Below are positions 46,901-56,500 of a stretch of 64,000 bases of DNA, in pieces. This DNA is from Corallium rubrum (taxonomy: Eukaryota; Cnidaria; Anthozoa; Scleralcyonacea; Coralliidae). Position 1 is the first letter of the stretch; every line of letters begins with the position of its first letter. The translations under genes and the position numbers were made by a program. The notes beneath the pieces are model-generated. The model saw only the letters and a program-made list of their open reading frames with translations. It ran no database searches and was not told the origin of the DNA. The DNA lies in assembly GCA_964035015.1 (NCBI GenBank), contig OZ036007.1, forward strand, positions 9,677,793 to 9,741,792, read 5' to 3'.

Positions 46901-49900
46901 TTACTTTGGTGACGTTGGTTTATTTTCAGGTAACTAATAAAACCAAAGCTAAATCGTCGACAAAAGCAGCAGCCACAACCACAACAAAAGGTAATCAGTG
47001 TTTGTGTTTCCTTCATTAAAGATGCTTCATCTCGATGAAGCCAAGGGCAATTGTCAGTCCAAGAACAGCAAATCATGTGGTTTATTTCTTTCATATAATT
47101 TAGATTTGAAAGCGAAGACCAAGACTCCAGCTAGAAGGAAAAGCCAAGCAAGGAGAGCACCAGATGTTAAAAAATCCGACGATGAGTGGAAGGTTGTGGT
47201 AAACAAGAGGAAGATTAAGAGAATTAAAAGGCAAAGAGCAGGTATTGTGATAAAATCAAATGGTGTTTTTGAGGCCGGTTGTATGGAGATTTTCAGCCCG
47301 GGCTGAAATTTCAACCCGGTCTTATTGGAAACAAAATTCAGCCCAAGGCTGAACGGTGTTGATCGTTCATTACGCAGCCGCAAAACAAAGATTCTTCGAA
47401 TTCCTACGAGTTACTGATTAAAATTTTGGTTTCTTGAAATCGCCTGACATGTAATCGCAAGAAAAACTCAGCCGTCCTACTACTCAGATCGGTAGAGCGA
47501 GAAATGGATGATTTTTTTATCGCTTCCAAAGTGTCAGTTTTATTAACCGCGGATCAATTTCAAAGCAATCACGAGGTGTATTCTCATGTACCACGTGATA
47601 AACATCCAATTGTTAACTCGTAAACAAGCTATCACGTGGTACATAAGACTACACCTCGTGATTGCTTTGAAATTGATCTGGTTAACGAAACTGTCGCTTT
47701 GGAAGCGATGAAAACATCGTCTATGTCTCGCTCTACTGATTTGAGTAGTAACCGTGCTGACATTTCAACCCAGGCTGTAGCGTGAAAATCTCCATGTAAT
47801 CACCCCCTTAATTAATTGTTCTTTTATTTTTCAGTCAAGTCCGAGAAAGAAGCAGACGTCAGTGGCCTGGGGACGCTGTTTAAAACTCCGAAAGTTGTCC
47901 GAGCCCAATCCAAGAAACCTGAAACGCCAAAGAATGAAAAACGTGAAACCCCAAAGAATGAAAAACGCGAAACGCCAAAGAATGAAAAACGTGAAACCCC
48001 AAAGAATGAAAAACGCGAAACGCCAAAGAATGAAAAACGCGAAACACCAAAGAATGAAAAACGCGAAACGCCAAAGAGTGAAAAACGCGAAACGCCAAAG
48101 AATGAAAAACGTGGAACCCTAAAGAATGAAAAACGCGAAATGCCAAAGAATGAAAAACGTGAATCCCCAAAGAATGAAAAACGCGAAACGCCAAAGAATG
48201 AAAAACGCGAAACACCAAAGAATGAAAAACGCGAAACGCCAAAGAGTGAAAAACGCGAAACGCCAAAGAATGAAAAACGTGGAACCCTAAAGAATGAAAA
48301 ACGCGAAATGCCAAAGAATGAAAAACGTGAATCCCCAAAGAATGAAAAACGCGAAACGCCAAAGAATGAAAAACGCGAAACGCCAAAGAATGAAAAACGC
48401 GAAACACCAAAGAATGAAAAGCTTGAGACCCCAAAGAACTGTTCCAGTTTGGAGAACCACCTTGACGATACCATTTTGTACGGGGTTGCCCAACTTATGA
48501 AATCACCGAAAGTCAGAGAAAACACAGAAGAAAATTACGAAGGAGTAGCGGAATTGTTCGAAGTATTGGAACTGTCTTCACCCATTCAGGCAGCAAAGAC
48601 ACCTTCCCTGAGGAAAGCTTCGGAGAAGATGACCGTAGTTTCTCCGCTGGTGGTCACCACTACTCCGTCTTTGCGAAGCAGAGAAAGCAAGAATGAGGTC
48701 ATAGCGCCATTGCAGCCGTTGAATACGCCATCTCTGAGAAGAATTGCGGAGACCATTGTGATGGTTTCACCGCTGAAAGCCAAACCTACACCTTCGTTGA
48801 AGAAAGCTGCTGAAAGGATTACAGTGATGTCACCGCCACAAGAATTGAACCCACCGTCGTTTAAAATGGCTGCTGCGACGCTTGTAGTGGAATCTCCCAA
48901 AGTAGGCCAGAGTACTTCCTGTGAGGACCCTGAGGCTGATGTCATCATCGTGGATCCCCCCGTAGCTATTTCCCAAGCAACATCCGGTCGAAAATCAACT
49001 CGTACTTCAAAACGTAAAGTTACACACGACTCTCTGCCTGCTGCCAAGCGACTTCGTCCTACCAGAGCGAAGGAGAGTGCTTCTGAGAAGAAATTGAAGA
49101 CTACAGTCGAGGAGGCTAAACTGGAGATCGAGCCAAGAAAGCGAGCAACTCGCACCCGCGCAAAACCCCAAGTTGATGTCGTGATCATTGATGAGGTAGA
49201 AATTACGTCGAAGAAGCCAGCTAGGAGAGGACGGCCGAAGCGAACTGCTCCTCAACAAAAAGACGAAATCGCCATGGAGTCTGGTGGGAAAACAGATGCT
49301 CCTTCTGACGCCAAAGATCAAGAACTTGCGCCGATGCCTTTAGTTGTGGTGAAGCCCCGAACAAAACGTGGTCAACGCGATGTCGTCGAACAAGCCGAAG
49401 CTGCGGTGGTAAACACTCAGCGGTCTACCCGCTCTGCACGGAGAAATTTAGTCAGTGCAACGCATAAAGAAGAAGCGACGCCTACTCCGGTGGCAGAACA
49501 ACCAACAGCGCCTGCGCCGAAGACCTCGACAAGAAAACTGAGTACGAGGCGCAAGGACAAAACGAAATCTTCTGTCACAGTAAGCCAACCAATAGCCCCC
49601 GCGCCGAGGACCTCGGCAAGAAAAGCAGCGAAAACGACAAACAAGGAAGACGGGGAACCTTCTGTAGTAACAAGCCAACCTGTAGCCGCGACGCCTAAGC
49701 CTTCGACACGTGGCCACCAGGGTAAGAATGTTCCTGGAATTCCCGAAACACCACAGCCTTTGCAGTTCACTAAAACAAAGCTGGAACCAATAATTGAAGT
49801 GCCCACTCCAGCTTCGTGCTTCCATAGCGGTTCTGTGAAACCAGCGGTTGGATTAACGAAAGCAGTATCCCGCACTCGTGGGAGAGGCTCCAAAGTCAAC

Positions 49901-50722
49901 TCAGAGAATGCCGACACTAACACGGTACAAGACACGAGTGGTCAAAAGGCGGGAAGCAAGCGTACAACTCGAAGTAGACGAGAACTCACTCTTGTGATAG
50001 AAGAGATTGTGGAGGAAACTATGCCAGCTGCCAAACGACGCAAGAATGACCAAACTGACAAGACCGAGGCGAAAGAAGTCGAAATTGTTGCTGTAACGAC
50101 CATCAGCAACTCGCGCACACGTCGAGGAAAACCGAAAGCCGAACCAAAACCCAAAGAGGAGACACCCGAAAGCATCAGCGGGAAGAGGACCAGCAAGAAA
50201 ACAAGTACCACCGTAGCCGTCAAAGAAGAGAAAGCCGATGAGGGTAGGTCCAGCCACGCTCATGGGCGGCGGGTCACACGTGGGCGAAAGAACAACCAAT
50301 CAGCCCCAGTTGAGAAGGTCGTCGAAGAAAAACCCAAAGATTTTGAGAGAAGTCGACAGACTCGGAAGCGTAAAGTGGCGGTTGTCTTAGAGAGAGAACT
50401 GGTTGAGGAACATTCAGACGGTTTATTGTGCGTGAGTCAGACTAGTTCCCGATCAAGAACAGTCACCCAACGTGTGGAGAAAGAGAAAGTTGAAACAGAA
50501 ATCGTCGTAGAGTCCAACAAACGTCCTCGCCGTGCCCGTGGTGCCACTTCGAAAAAGGATGACGAGGAGAAGTCAAAAAGCAAAAGCAAACCCGTTGCTA
50601 CAAAGCCCGCAAACAAAGAAACGAAGGGAAAGGCAGCGAGTCAAACTCGGGGAGCAAAAAAGGAAGAGAAGGTCGTTTTACCTGTTGCTAGGGTGACACG
50701 GAGTCGACGCGGTGCCAAATGA
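37959..50722 (+). CDS. MKI67: Ki-67-like FHA and PP1-docking mitotic chromosome protein
   Basis: Ki-67 coats mitotic chromosomes, keeps them apart and organises the perichromosomal layer. Eight exons: 37959-38050, 38138-38222, 38478-38633, 40003-40739, 41778-43119, 46930-46990, 47104-47241, 47835-50722; all in frame, 1832 aa. FHA domain about residues 5-108 (FGRNTVCDLRVQLPG, DIFSIAERSFRFEF). KRVSFGPMLSPEQFDKALP with TPIKKGATPRR (R256 on) matches the PP1-binding module of Ki-67 and RepoMan; the FHA domain favours Ki-67. An acidic run ends exon 4. Residues 383-701 hold fifteen 21-22-aa basic repeats; SYAEIL (773) resembles the human SWADVV motif; GLGTLFKTPK and YGVAQLMKSPK resemble the Ki-67 SGIAEMFKTP motif. 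Residues 900-1067 are twenty-one ETPKNEKR units, then five TPSL repeats and a long Lys/Arg-rich tail ending VTRSRRGAK. It lacks the ~122-aa repeats of vertebrate Ki-67. Confidence 0.9.
38999..39197. mobile_element. pogo/Tc1-like MITE, TACAGTCARAC ends
   Basis: Left tacagtcagacc, right ccagtttgactgta, with a TA at each end. The internal sequence (gcaatattgacagcaacattgc; ttcacatataacatgaagttta) matches the larger copy at 62819-63678. It lies in Ki-67 intron 3. Confidence 0.75.
39458..39866. mobile_element. hAT MITE, CAGTGATGGAT ends, perfect 8-bp duplication
   Basis: Begins CAGTGATGGATTTATAG and ends GCTGGATCCATCACTG. CAAAATCT flanks both sides (39450-39457 and 39867-39874). A second copy of the same element is at 62242-62695. 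It lies in Ki-67 intron 3. Confidence 0.9.
40740..41777. repeat. TTGATTA-rich degenerate satellite filling Ki-67 intron 4
   Basis: Almost all of this 1-kb intron consists of variants of TTGATTATCTTTAATTC, TTGATTAGATTATCATCAA and ATAATCAAT. The period is irregular (about 25-50 bases), and the repeat contains the palindrome TTGATTATAATCAA many times. AT content is extreme compared with the flanking exons. Confidence 0.9.
41854..42810 (+). repeat. Fifteen coding repeats of 21-22 residues in Ki-67
   Basis: Consensus KKLxTPLRxEIxxGxxLRxTK. All 15 units are contiguous. Units 10-15 form three copies of a two-unit block (RRMPTMLQNEIKSGQ, then KSLKTPLRKEIESG), so the latest growth was by 43-residue duplication. 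Many units carry a Thr-Pro site. The pattern of alternating basic clusters and short amphipathic helices suggests DNA or RNA binding, which is inference. Confidence 0.9.
43240..43566. mobile_element. MITE with AAGTTAAGTGCCCCTAA ends
   Basis: Left aagttaagtgcccctaac and right cttaggggcactttaactt are inverted; inner arms tcttccaaagaagttactt also pair. It lies in Ki-67 intron 5. Confidence 0.75.
43611..44959. mobile_element. Tc1/mariner-like MITE (filled copy)
   Basis: Ends CTACCATTTGCG and CGCAAATGGTAG flanked by TA. It is the same element as 51130-51622 but interrupted by a LINE fragment at 43856-44693. Without the insert the copy is about 505 bp. Confidence 0.85.
43856..44693 (-). mobile_element. 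5'-truncated non-LTR retrotransposon (LINE) insertion
   Basis: The minus-strand frame 44089-44727 gives the C-terminal end of a reverse transcriptase: ISAGIGALKRIKNYTDQSTL, LVQPHFDYCCEVWDS, DRLQKLHNRSARII, then the common tail pattern ending WNSLSDQARNSESLSLF. The 3' end has a (TATC)-type tandem tail (43856-43880). The bases AATAAG lie on both sides (43850-43855 and 44694-44699). Heavily 5' truncated, not active. The frame runs a few codons into the flanking MITE. Confidence 0.85.
44962..46382. mobile_element. 1.4-kb inverted-repeat element
   Basis: Left acccaaatcttcggaa and right ttccgaagatttgggt are inverted; the arms continue with ttgattgg and ccaatcaa. A nested pair (cctagcctgcgagcaggct and gcctgcccgcaggct) lies within. 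The plus frame at 45874-46227 has no recognised domain. It abuts the previous MITE. Confidence 0.6.
46490..46870. repeat. Fragments of two inverted-repeat families
   Basis: 46490-46630 matches one arm of the palindrome at 52270-52515 (gcgaagttcgttgggaagtt). 46738-46870 matches the TTGTTGCA-rich repeats at 7.9-8.4 kb. Both lie just before Ki-67 exon 6. Confidence 0.65.
47280..47800. mobile_element. Foldback element in Ki-67 intron 7
   Basis: TGTATGGAGATTTTC at the left and GAAAATCTCCATGTA at the right are inverted. Inner arms include agcccgggctgaaatttcaa, tagagcgaga, and a long pair around aatcacgaggtgta and tacacctcgtgatt. Non-coding. Confidence 0.75.
47921..48424 (+). repeat. Twenty-one 24-bp coding repeats (ETPKNEKR) in Ki-67
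   Basis: Exactly 504 bp, 21 units, with a last partial unit to 48439. Units 5-11 (48017-48184) and 12-18 (48185-48352) carry the same series of variants (ETPKSEKR, GTLKNEKR, EMPKNEKR, ESPKNEKR), showing a 168-bp duplication. Nearly every unit holds a Thr-Pro or Ser-Pro, the minimal CDK site. Confidence 0.97.
48596..48905 (+). repeat. Five TPSL-type coding repeats of 20-21 residues
   Basis: Units begin TPSLRKASEKMTVVSPL, TPSLRSRESKNEVIAPL, TPSLRRIAETIVMVSPL, TPSLKKAAERITVMSPP and PPSFKMAAATLVVESP. Each has a Thr-Pro start and most a Ser-Pro end. This is a third, unrelated repeat type in the same protein. Confidence 0.85.
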
Positions 50723-50871
50723 ACTTCATTAGAAATGAAAATACACTTTCGTGGACTTGTTCTTTTTACATTTTGAACGATTTTTTTGACTTTTAAAGGA
50801 AATGGGCGATACAAAGTTAGTGTGTCTAATTTGAAAGAAATCGTGAAATGGTAATGGAAGTTATTCTACCA

Positions 50872-50948
50872 ATTTTCTGTAGCATTGATATTTGAGTTTG
50901 ATAATGTAATTTACATTATCAAACTCAAATATCAATGCTACAGAAAAT
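50872..50948. repeat. Perfect 38-bp inverted repeat with 1-base spacer
   Basis: The arm from 50872 (attttctgtagcattgat...) is repeated exactly in inverse to 50948, with a single T between arms. It begins 150 bases after the Ki-67 stop, so it could lie in the 3' untranslated region. Confidence 0.95.
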
Positions 50949-51129
50949 CTCTGACGTCATAAGCAGGGTACAGCATTTCCATGCATTACATGAAATGTTC
51001 GAGGAGTTTTGATGTGCACAGTTTCAAATGATTTTGTTGAACAAACTCGGCTATGATGCGTGAAAATGCTCTACCCCAACACCGCCCGTCAAAACATGTT
51101 CTAACATAAAAGTTTTCCTTGGAAACATA

Positions 51130-51622
51130 CTACCATTTGCATTCAAGTGTTTAGTGTTTAGCGAATAACTAGCTGTTTTCGAGTTTTGAAACAAACGTTG
51201 TCCAATGATAACTAAACATTTGACAGATCAAATCAATAACGAATTGGGGTGTAACTTTTCGTTGTCAAGACTTGTCATCGTTCGTTTCAGACCGCAGCAT
51301 TTGCTTGGAATATACTTTTCTTTGGCTTAATTGTGAGAATTGGAATGATCAGCAAACGTAGGTCGCTTGATAAGGGTAGTTCCACATCCGTGTGTAGTTC
51401 ACTTCGATATGACGGCTGCCGCACGCATTTACTTTGTATTCTATGTTTGCCGTGGCCCGTGAGAAAATATCAACACACCGTTGAAACTTGAAACAATAAC
51501 AACGAAAAGTTACACCCCCTATTCGTCATTGATTTGATCTGTCAAACGTATAGTTGTCATTGGACAATGTTTGTTTCAAAACTCGAAATGCTAAACACTA
51601 AACGCTTGAACGCAAATGGTAG
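51130..51622. mobile_element. Tc1/mariner-like MITE (empty copy)
   Basis: Ends CTACCATTTGC and GCAAATGGTAG flanked by TA on both sides. About 95% alike to the parts of 43611-44959 outside the LINE. Non-coding. Confidence 0.88.
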
Positions 51623-52269
51623 TATAATTATGTTTCCAAATAGTGAAATAAAACTGGCGTCCTGCGTAAGGTTAGATATACTGCTGAAACAAAGAACGTA
51701 GGAGTCTAACGTTTCGAGCGAAGGCCCTTCATCACGTTTCTGACGAAGGGCCTTCGCTCGAAACTTTAGACTCCTACGTTCTCTGTTTCTAATTATGTTT
51801 GCTCTTAGCCAATCATGTCTTGCCAATCCCACCGTGTCAATTTCAAAACGGTTAACTTTTTACATGTTTTGACGGGCATCTTCTCAAACAAATTGTCATA
51901 TCTCGAAAACGAAGAATGATACAGCAAAGTTCTAAAAGGTCTTCGTTTACCATTTCACGAGTTCTTTCGAATCAGACAAACTTAATTTATATTGCCAATA
52001 CCCCTTAAAATTTAGAATTGTAGATATATCCAAACGGAACGTTTTTTACCAGCAGTAGTTACCCACTTAATATCCATGATTTAAACATTGATGACAAAAG
52101 TTGCAAGACAATCAACGAGACAATAAAAAAACCAATCACTTTACAATCAAGAAACGAACCACCACGCGATTGCGATTATGTAAATAATGAAATGTTGTGT
52201 TATACCAATATATTCTTATATATCGATATCCAGCTAATCTGATGTTGCCAGGCTTGGGTACTTTATGCA

Positions 52270-52515
52270 TTACAGTTGATTTCCCATTACTTTACCGCCG
52301 TGTGTTGCGAAGTTCGTTGGGAAGTTCAGATATTCGTTCGGAAGTTTGGAATTACGTTGCCAAGGTTGAAAAATTATCCAAACAGAATGAGTTTTGATCT
52401 AAAGCTCGCAATTTGATTGGATGATTTTCAACCTTGGCAACGTAATTCTGAACTTCTGAACGAATATCTGAACTTCGCAACACACGGCGGTAAAGTAATG
52501 TGAAATCAACTGTAA
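52270..52515. mobile_element. 246-bp near-perfect palindrome
   Basis: Left ttacagttgatttcccatta and right taatgtgaaatcaactgtaa; the arms stay paired through ttaccgccgtgtgttgcgaa and further in. Related single arm at 46490-46630. Confidence 0.8.
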
Positions 52516-53420
52516 AGTGCCTATGAAACCGCGGAAATCAAGTCTGTCTTATTATTTGAAAGAATACGACAAAGTAACATCTTTTGCAATTAGTTTATCG
52601 TTTCCTTGCTTTTGTTAATTTGGTTTATAAAATAAGGTGTCCTCTACGCACGCTCTGATTGGCTGGGCTCCGTGCATATTTATAAGAGAACATAGATCAT
52701 GAATGACGTAAAATGGCGTCAGCTGGTCGTTAAAGCCCGCCAAATTCCAAAACTACCTCACTTTTAGTTTGATTTTTCCTCTTCTTATTTTATAAAACAA
52801 ATAAAACATATCGCTCCTGTGCATATGTACTCTTATAAAGGTACATTTGACGTGATTTGAACACGCAAGAAGTGTAAAGGCATTCGGCTATCGCCTCGTG
52901 CCTCTACTCAACTTCTTTCGTGTTCAAATGACGTCAAACGTGCCTTTATAAGAGTACATACGCACGGAGCTTTATGTTTTATTTGTTCAGTAAAGAGTAC
53001 ATATGCACAATGCAACATCTGACGTCACATGTGCACAATGACTTTTAAATTAATTTGAAGAGGTTTTCAAGTGATTATAAAGATTTCTCAGACTCATTAA
53101 TAATTTATAAGGAAAACACAACTTTTACCTCAAATTTCTCTTTAATACTGATTCATTTGAGAAGCTATACACTGGAAAGCCGTTTATCATTTGATTTAAA
53201 AACACCTCAAAGTGTCTTAAAAAACTCGGCTATCGCCTCGTTTTTCAACACGTCTTCGTTTTCAAATCAGATAATAAACGGCTTCTCGTGTATTATAAAT
53301 AACATTCGACAACTTTAATGTGCACGTGTGATGTCAATATGTTTAATTTGCATATCAAACAAACTGAAATACCCCAACAACGAAACAAAAACTGGAAAAG
53401 ATGTTACTTTGTCATTTCAA
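52512..53420. mobile_element. AAAGTGCCTAT-family inverted-repeat element upstream of the last gene
   Basis: The left end gtaaagtgcctatgaaac and inner arm caaagtaacatctttt match the inverse aaaagatgttactttg near 53395-53412. Nested palindromes carry tacgcacggag and aaatgacgtcaaacgtgcc. No gene. Confidence 0.6.
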
Positions 53421-53568
53421 GTGTTCTTTCAAACTTTTTTCGCTGTGGAAAAAGTTCAGCTTGGGCAGTTGTGACCGTTCGGTTCCAGTCCACTGCCGAG
53501 CATGGCGGCAAAAATGTAAGCGAAACTTCGAAAGATTTGTTCATCTTTCCTGCGAATAAAAAGTGAGA

Positions 53569-56500
53569 ATGCCGCTAACAAGACGCTCTGCTTTGGCACA
53601 AAGAAAGTCATTGGATAAGTCAAGACGTAGTGAAGACTCTCTATCCGGAGAAACTACTGTCAATTACATATGGCAGGTATATATATATATATATTATATA
53701 TTGCTCATTTTTATAGCGGACTACACAGTATTCGTAGACTGAAGTTATTTGACGTTTCTTGTCTAAATTTAGACACTTTTAAATTAGAATTTTTTAGTAT
53801 AGTGGCTGGACAGGGCATTTATATCATTTATTCATTGTTCTGTACCTAGATATAACACCGCAAAAATTAGAAAAATAATTAAAATATAGTTTAATACTAC
53901 AAAGTGAAAGTAGCAGTCAGTGGCCGCTGTCAAAAACTCGAGTGCTGTTATGTAGGCAGTGTTTTGATTAGAGCAAAGTGAAAACTTAGTGAACTGCTAC
54001 GTGAACACCAGTCTGGAATCTAGACACTGGACATGAGTGTGTACAGCCACAAATTTTGGTGTACATTTGGTGTACAAATCTTGTTAAAAGATGCTGGTGT
54101 ACACTTCGATCTATGTTGTTTGAGATATCTGCTTAGATAAACACCGTGTTTGCACTGGCATGCAACCACCAGGACTCTGATTGGTGTACAACCGCACACT
54201 AAGTTAATTACTGTCCAGCATACAAAAAAACAACTTTCCAGACTGGCTTGAACAGTATTTTGTTGCTAAAATTCTAGGCAGTTTACAACTACCTTAGTTT
54301 GCTTTATCCAAAACACTTTCTACACAGCACTTTTTTATACAATAAATTGTATACCTCTGCGTACTTCTGTATTTTTCTGTTTCATACCTGGGTGTCTTGC
54401 AGCAATGAATGTTGTGCAAAGGAGCTGATGTGAAGAGGGCATAGGAAATGTGAGACTCGAAAAAAGATCTTCCAAAACAGCATATCTTGTCATCTCAAAA
54501 TGATGATTATTGTTAATTGTGAAATGGCCTAGAATTAATAATAATCATCAATTTAAAAAAAAATTAATTCCCAAACCCCAACCCTAACCCCCGACCTCTA
54601 AACCTGACCCTAAATTTAACCACAACCCCCCCTCTCAGACCCCAGCCACACTGGTTTTTTTGTTACTGTATATGCTTTTTAGTTTAACATCCTGCATGTG
54701 GGACAGAGTCCCACTTGAGTATCGTGATAATCTGATCATATTCATCTGTGTGAAAAATGATGATACTCATGTGAGAGGATATGTTGTCCAAACACAATCA
54801 CACAATGTATTTTATAAATACAAGTTATCATAATGTTTTTGTAGTACTCTGAAACCCATCAACAGTTTAATCCATCTGAAATGAATGAATATATTGACAC
54901 AAGAAGAAAAGAGAGAGATCAGAGAGCACAAAGGTGTGTGTATCTTGAGACAAAAATCAATATGGGGATGAAAAATTTATTACTTTGGGAGGTCAATGTC
55001 TTCTCCCCTCCCCCCTCTAAAAAAACAAAGAAAAAAACTTAACAAAAAACAAACGAACATAAAAAGAAGAGGAAAAAAAGAAAAAAGATGCCCCTTACAT
55101 TTATGGATGCAATATGTAATAAGCTGCTACTGTATATAGACCCTTTTAATAAGTGCAGAGTACATCATTTTCTGCACTTGACACCATTTTTCACACTTGG
55201 CATCATTTTCAGCCTTTTGAATTCTATTGAAAATATACAAATGCTAAGACAATAAACGAAATTGAAAAAAATTTAAAAGAGGAATTGAAAAGAATTTGAC
55301 ATCATAGGGTGAAAATTATGTATTCTGTACAGTACTTATTAAAAGTGTCTATAGTGGGCAACATGAACAGGGCCGGATTAAAGGGTGGTGTGGGGAACAT
55401 GAACAGGGCCGGATTAAAGGGGGGGCACTTGCCCCAGGTAGTGCTGTGCGCCGGAGGTCTGCTGGAGCTCCGGCATTTTTTGGTCAGCCGGAGCCGGAGT
55501 TCTCCCAGCTCTGGCTGGAAATTCAGAATGACAAGAAATGCAGCTCATAAACCACATAAAGGGGCACCACTGACAACACTGACAGATATTGTGAGTGAAT
55601 GCAAGTGGAGCTGTTGAACGGCAACCAGGCACCTTCACACCAGGGCAAGAACTCGCTGCCTACCTGTCTGAATCAGTGATACCAGTCAGATCCCAAGTTA
55701 ATGTTCAGGATTTATTGGATTATTGGTATCACCACAAAAATGAATGACCTGCTTTGACGCGTCTAGTTCTCTCATATCTTTCTTGTCCACTGTCCTCTGT
55801 GACTTCTGAACGAGTCTTTTCGTTGATGGGGAACATTGTCTCAAAGAAGCGTTGCGCACTCCTTCCAGGTAACATTGGTCACTTAGCGTTCATTAAAGTT
55901 AATTATACTTTTTTAAAAACCCTTGACAATTTATACTTTGTATTTTATTATTTGTAGTAGTGTAACTTTATTCGGTTCTATAAAGTTTTCATCATTCCTG
56001 ACATTGCTAGTTGTCGCATTGCGTTATAATTGCTTGAGTCGCTTGACAGTTTTGCAGCTTTCACTGGGAAAAGACCCTGGGGAGAAAGTTGAGCTGAATT
56101 ATATCTGGTTGGACTTTATCCCCAGTTGTGAACCAATTTATCAAAGAAGCTGGAGCCGGAGCTGGATATTTGATCTGTAAAGCAGCCGGAGCCGGAGCTG
56201 AAAAACCGGAGTTTGCACAGCACTAGCCCTAGGGTGGAACATGTTTTGGGGTGTTTGGGGTTGGCAAATTTTAGAAGGCAGTAATTTTTCCATGACAAAC
56301 AGGGGGGAGGTGATAGTTTCCAGGGGGTGATCTTGGGTGCGTTCGATAACTTGCTCTGGGGTGGAAAATTTGTTAATACAGCCCTGAACATGAAAACAAC
56401 ATGTAATGAATCAATTTGAAAAATTATATTTATTAACTAGAAAATTCCAAGGTTTCCTTAAAATTTTTCTTTTGCAAGAAAGTACCATGTGGTTGACCAT

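Larger units (their letters stand above)
50796..52010. mobile_element. Composite inverted-repeat region downstream of Ki-67
   Basis: The outer arms at about 50796-50865 (tcgtgaaatggtaa) and 51940-52010 (ttaccatttcacga) are inverted. Inside are the 77-bp palindrome (50872-50948), the empty MITE copy (51130-51622) and a hairpin at 51694-51781 (gaacgtaggagtctaa with its complement and cgagcgaaggcccttc). No coding region. Confidence 0.6.

Noticed and set aside
47824..48525. Minus-strand frames opposite the Ki-67 octapeptide repeat
   Set aside because: Shadows of a regular 24-bp coding repeat; same for the minus frames at 48586-50299 and 41772-42458.
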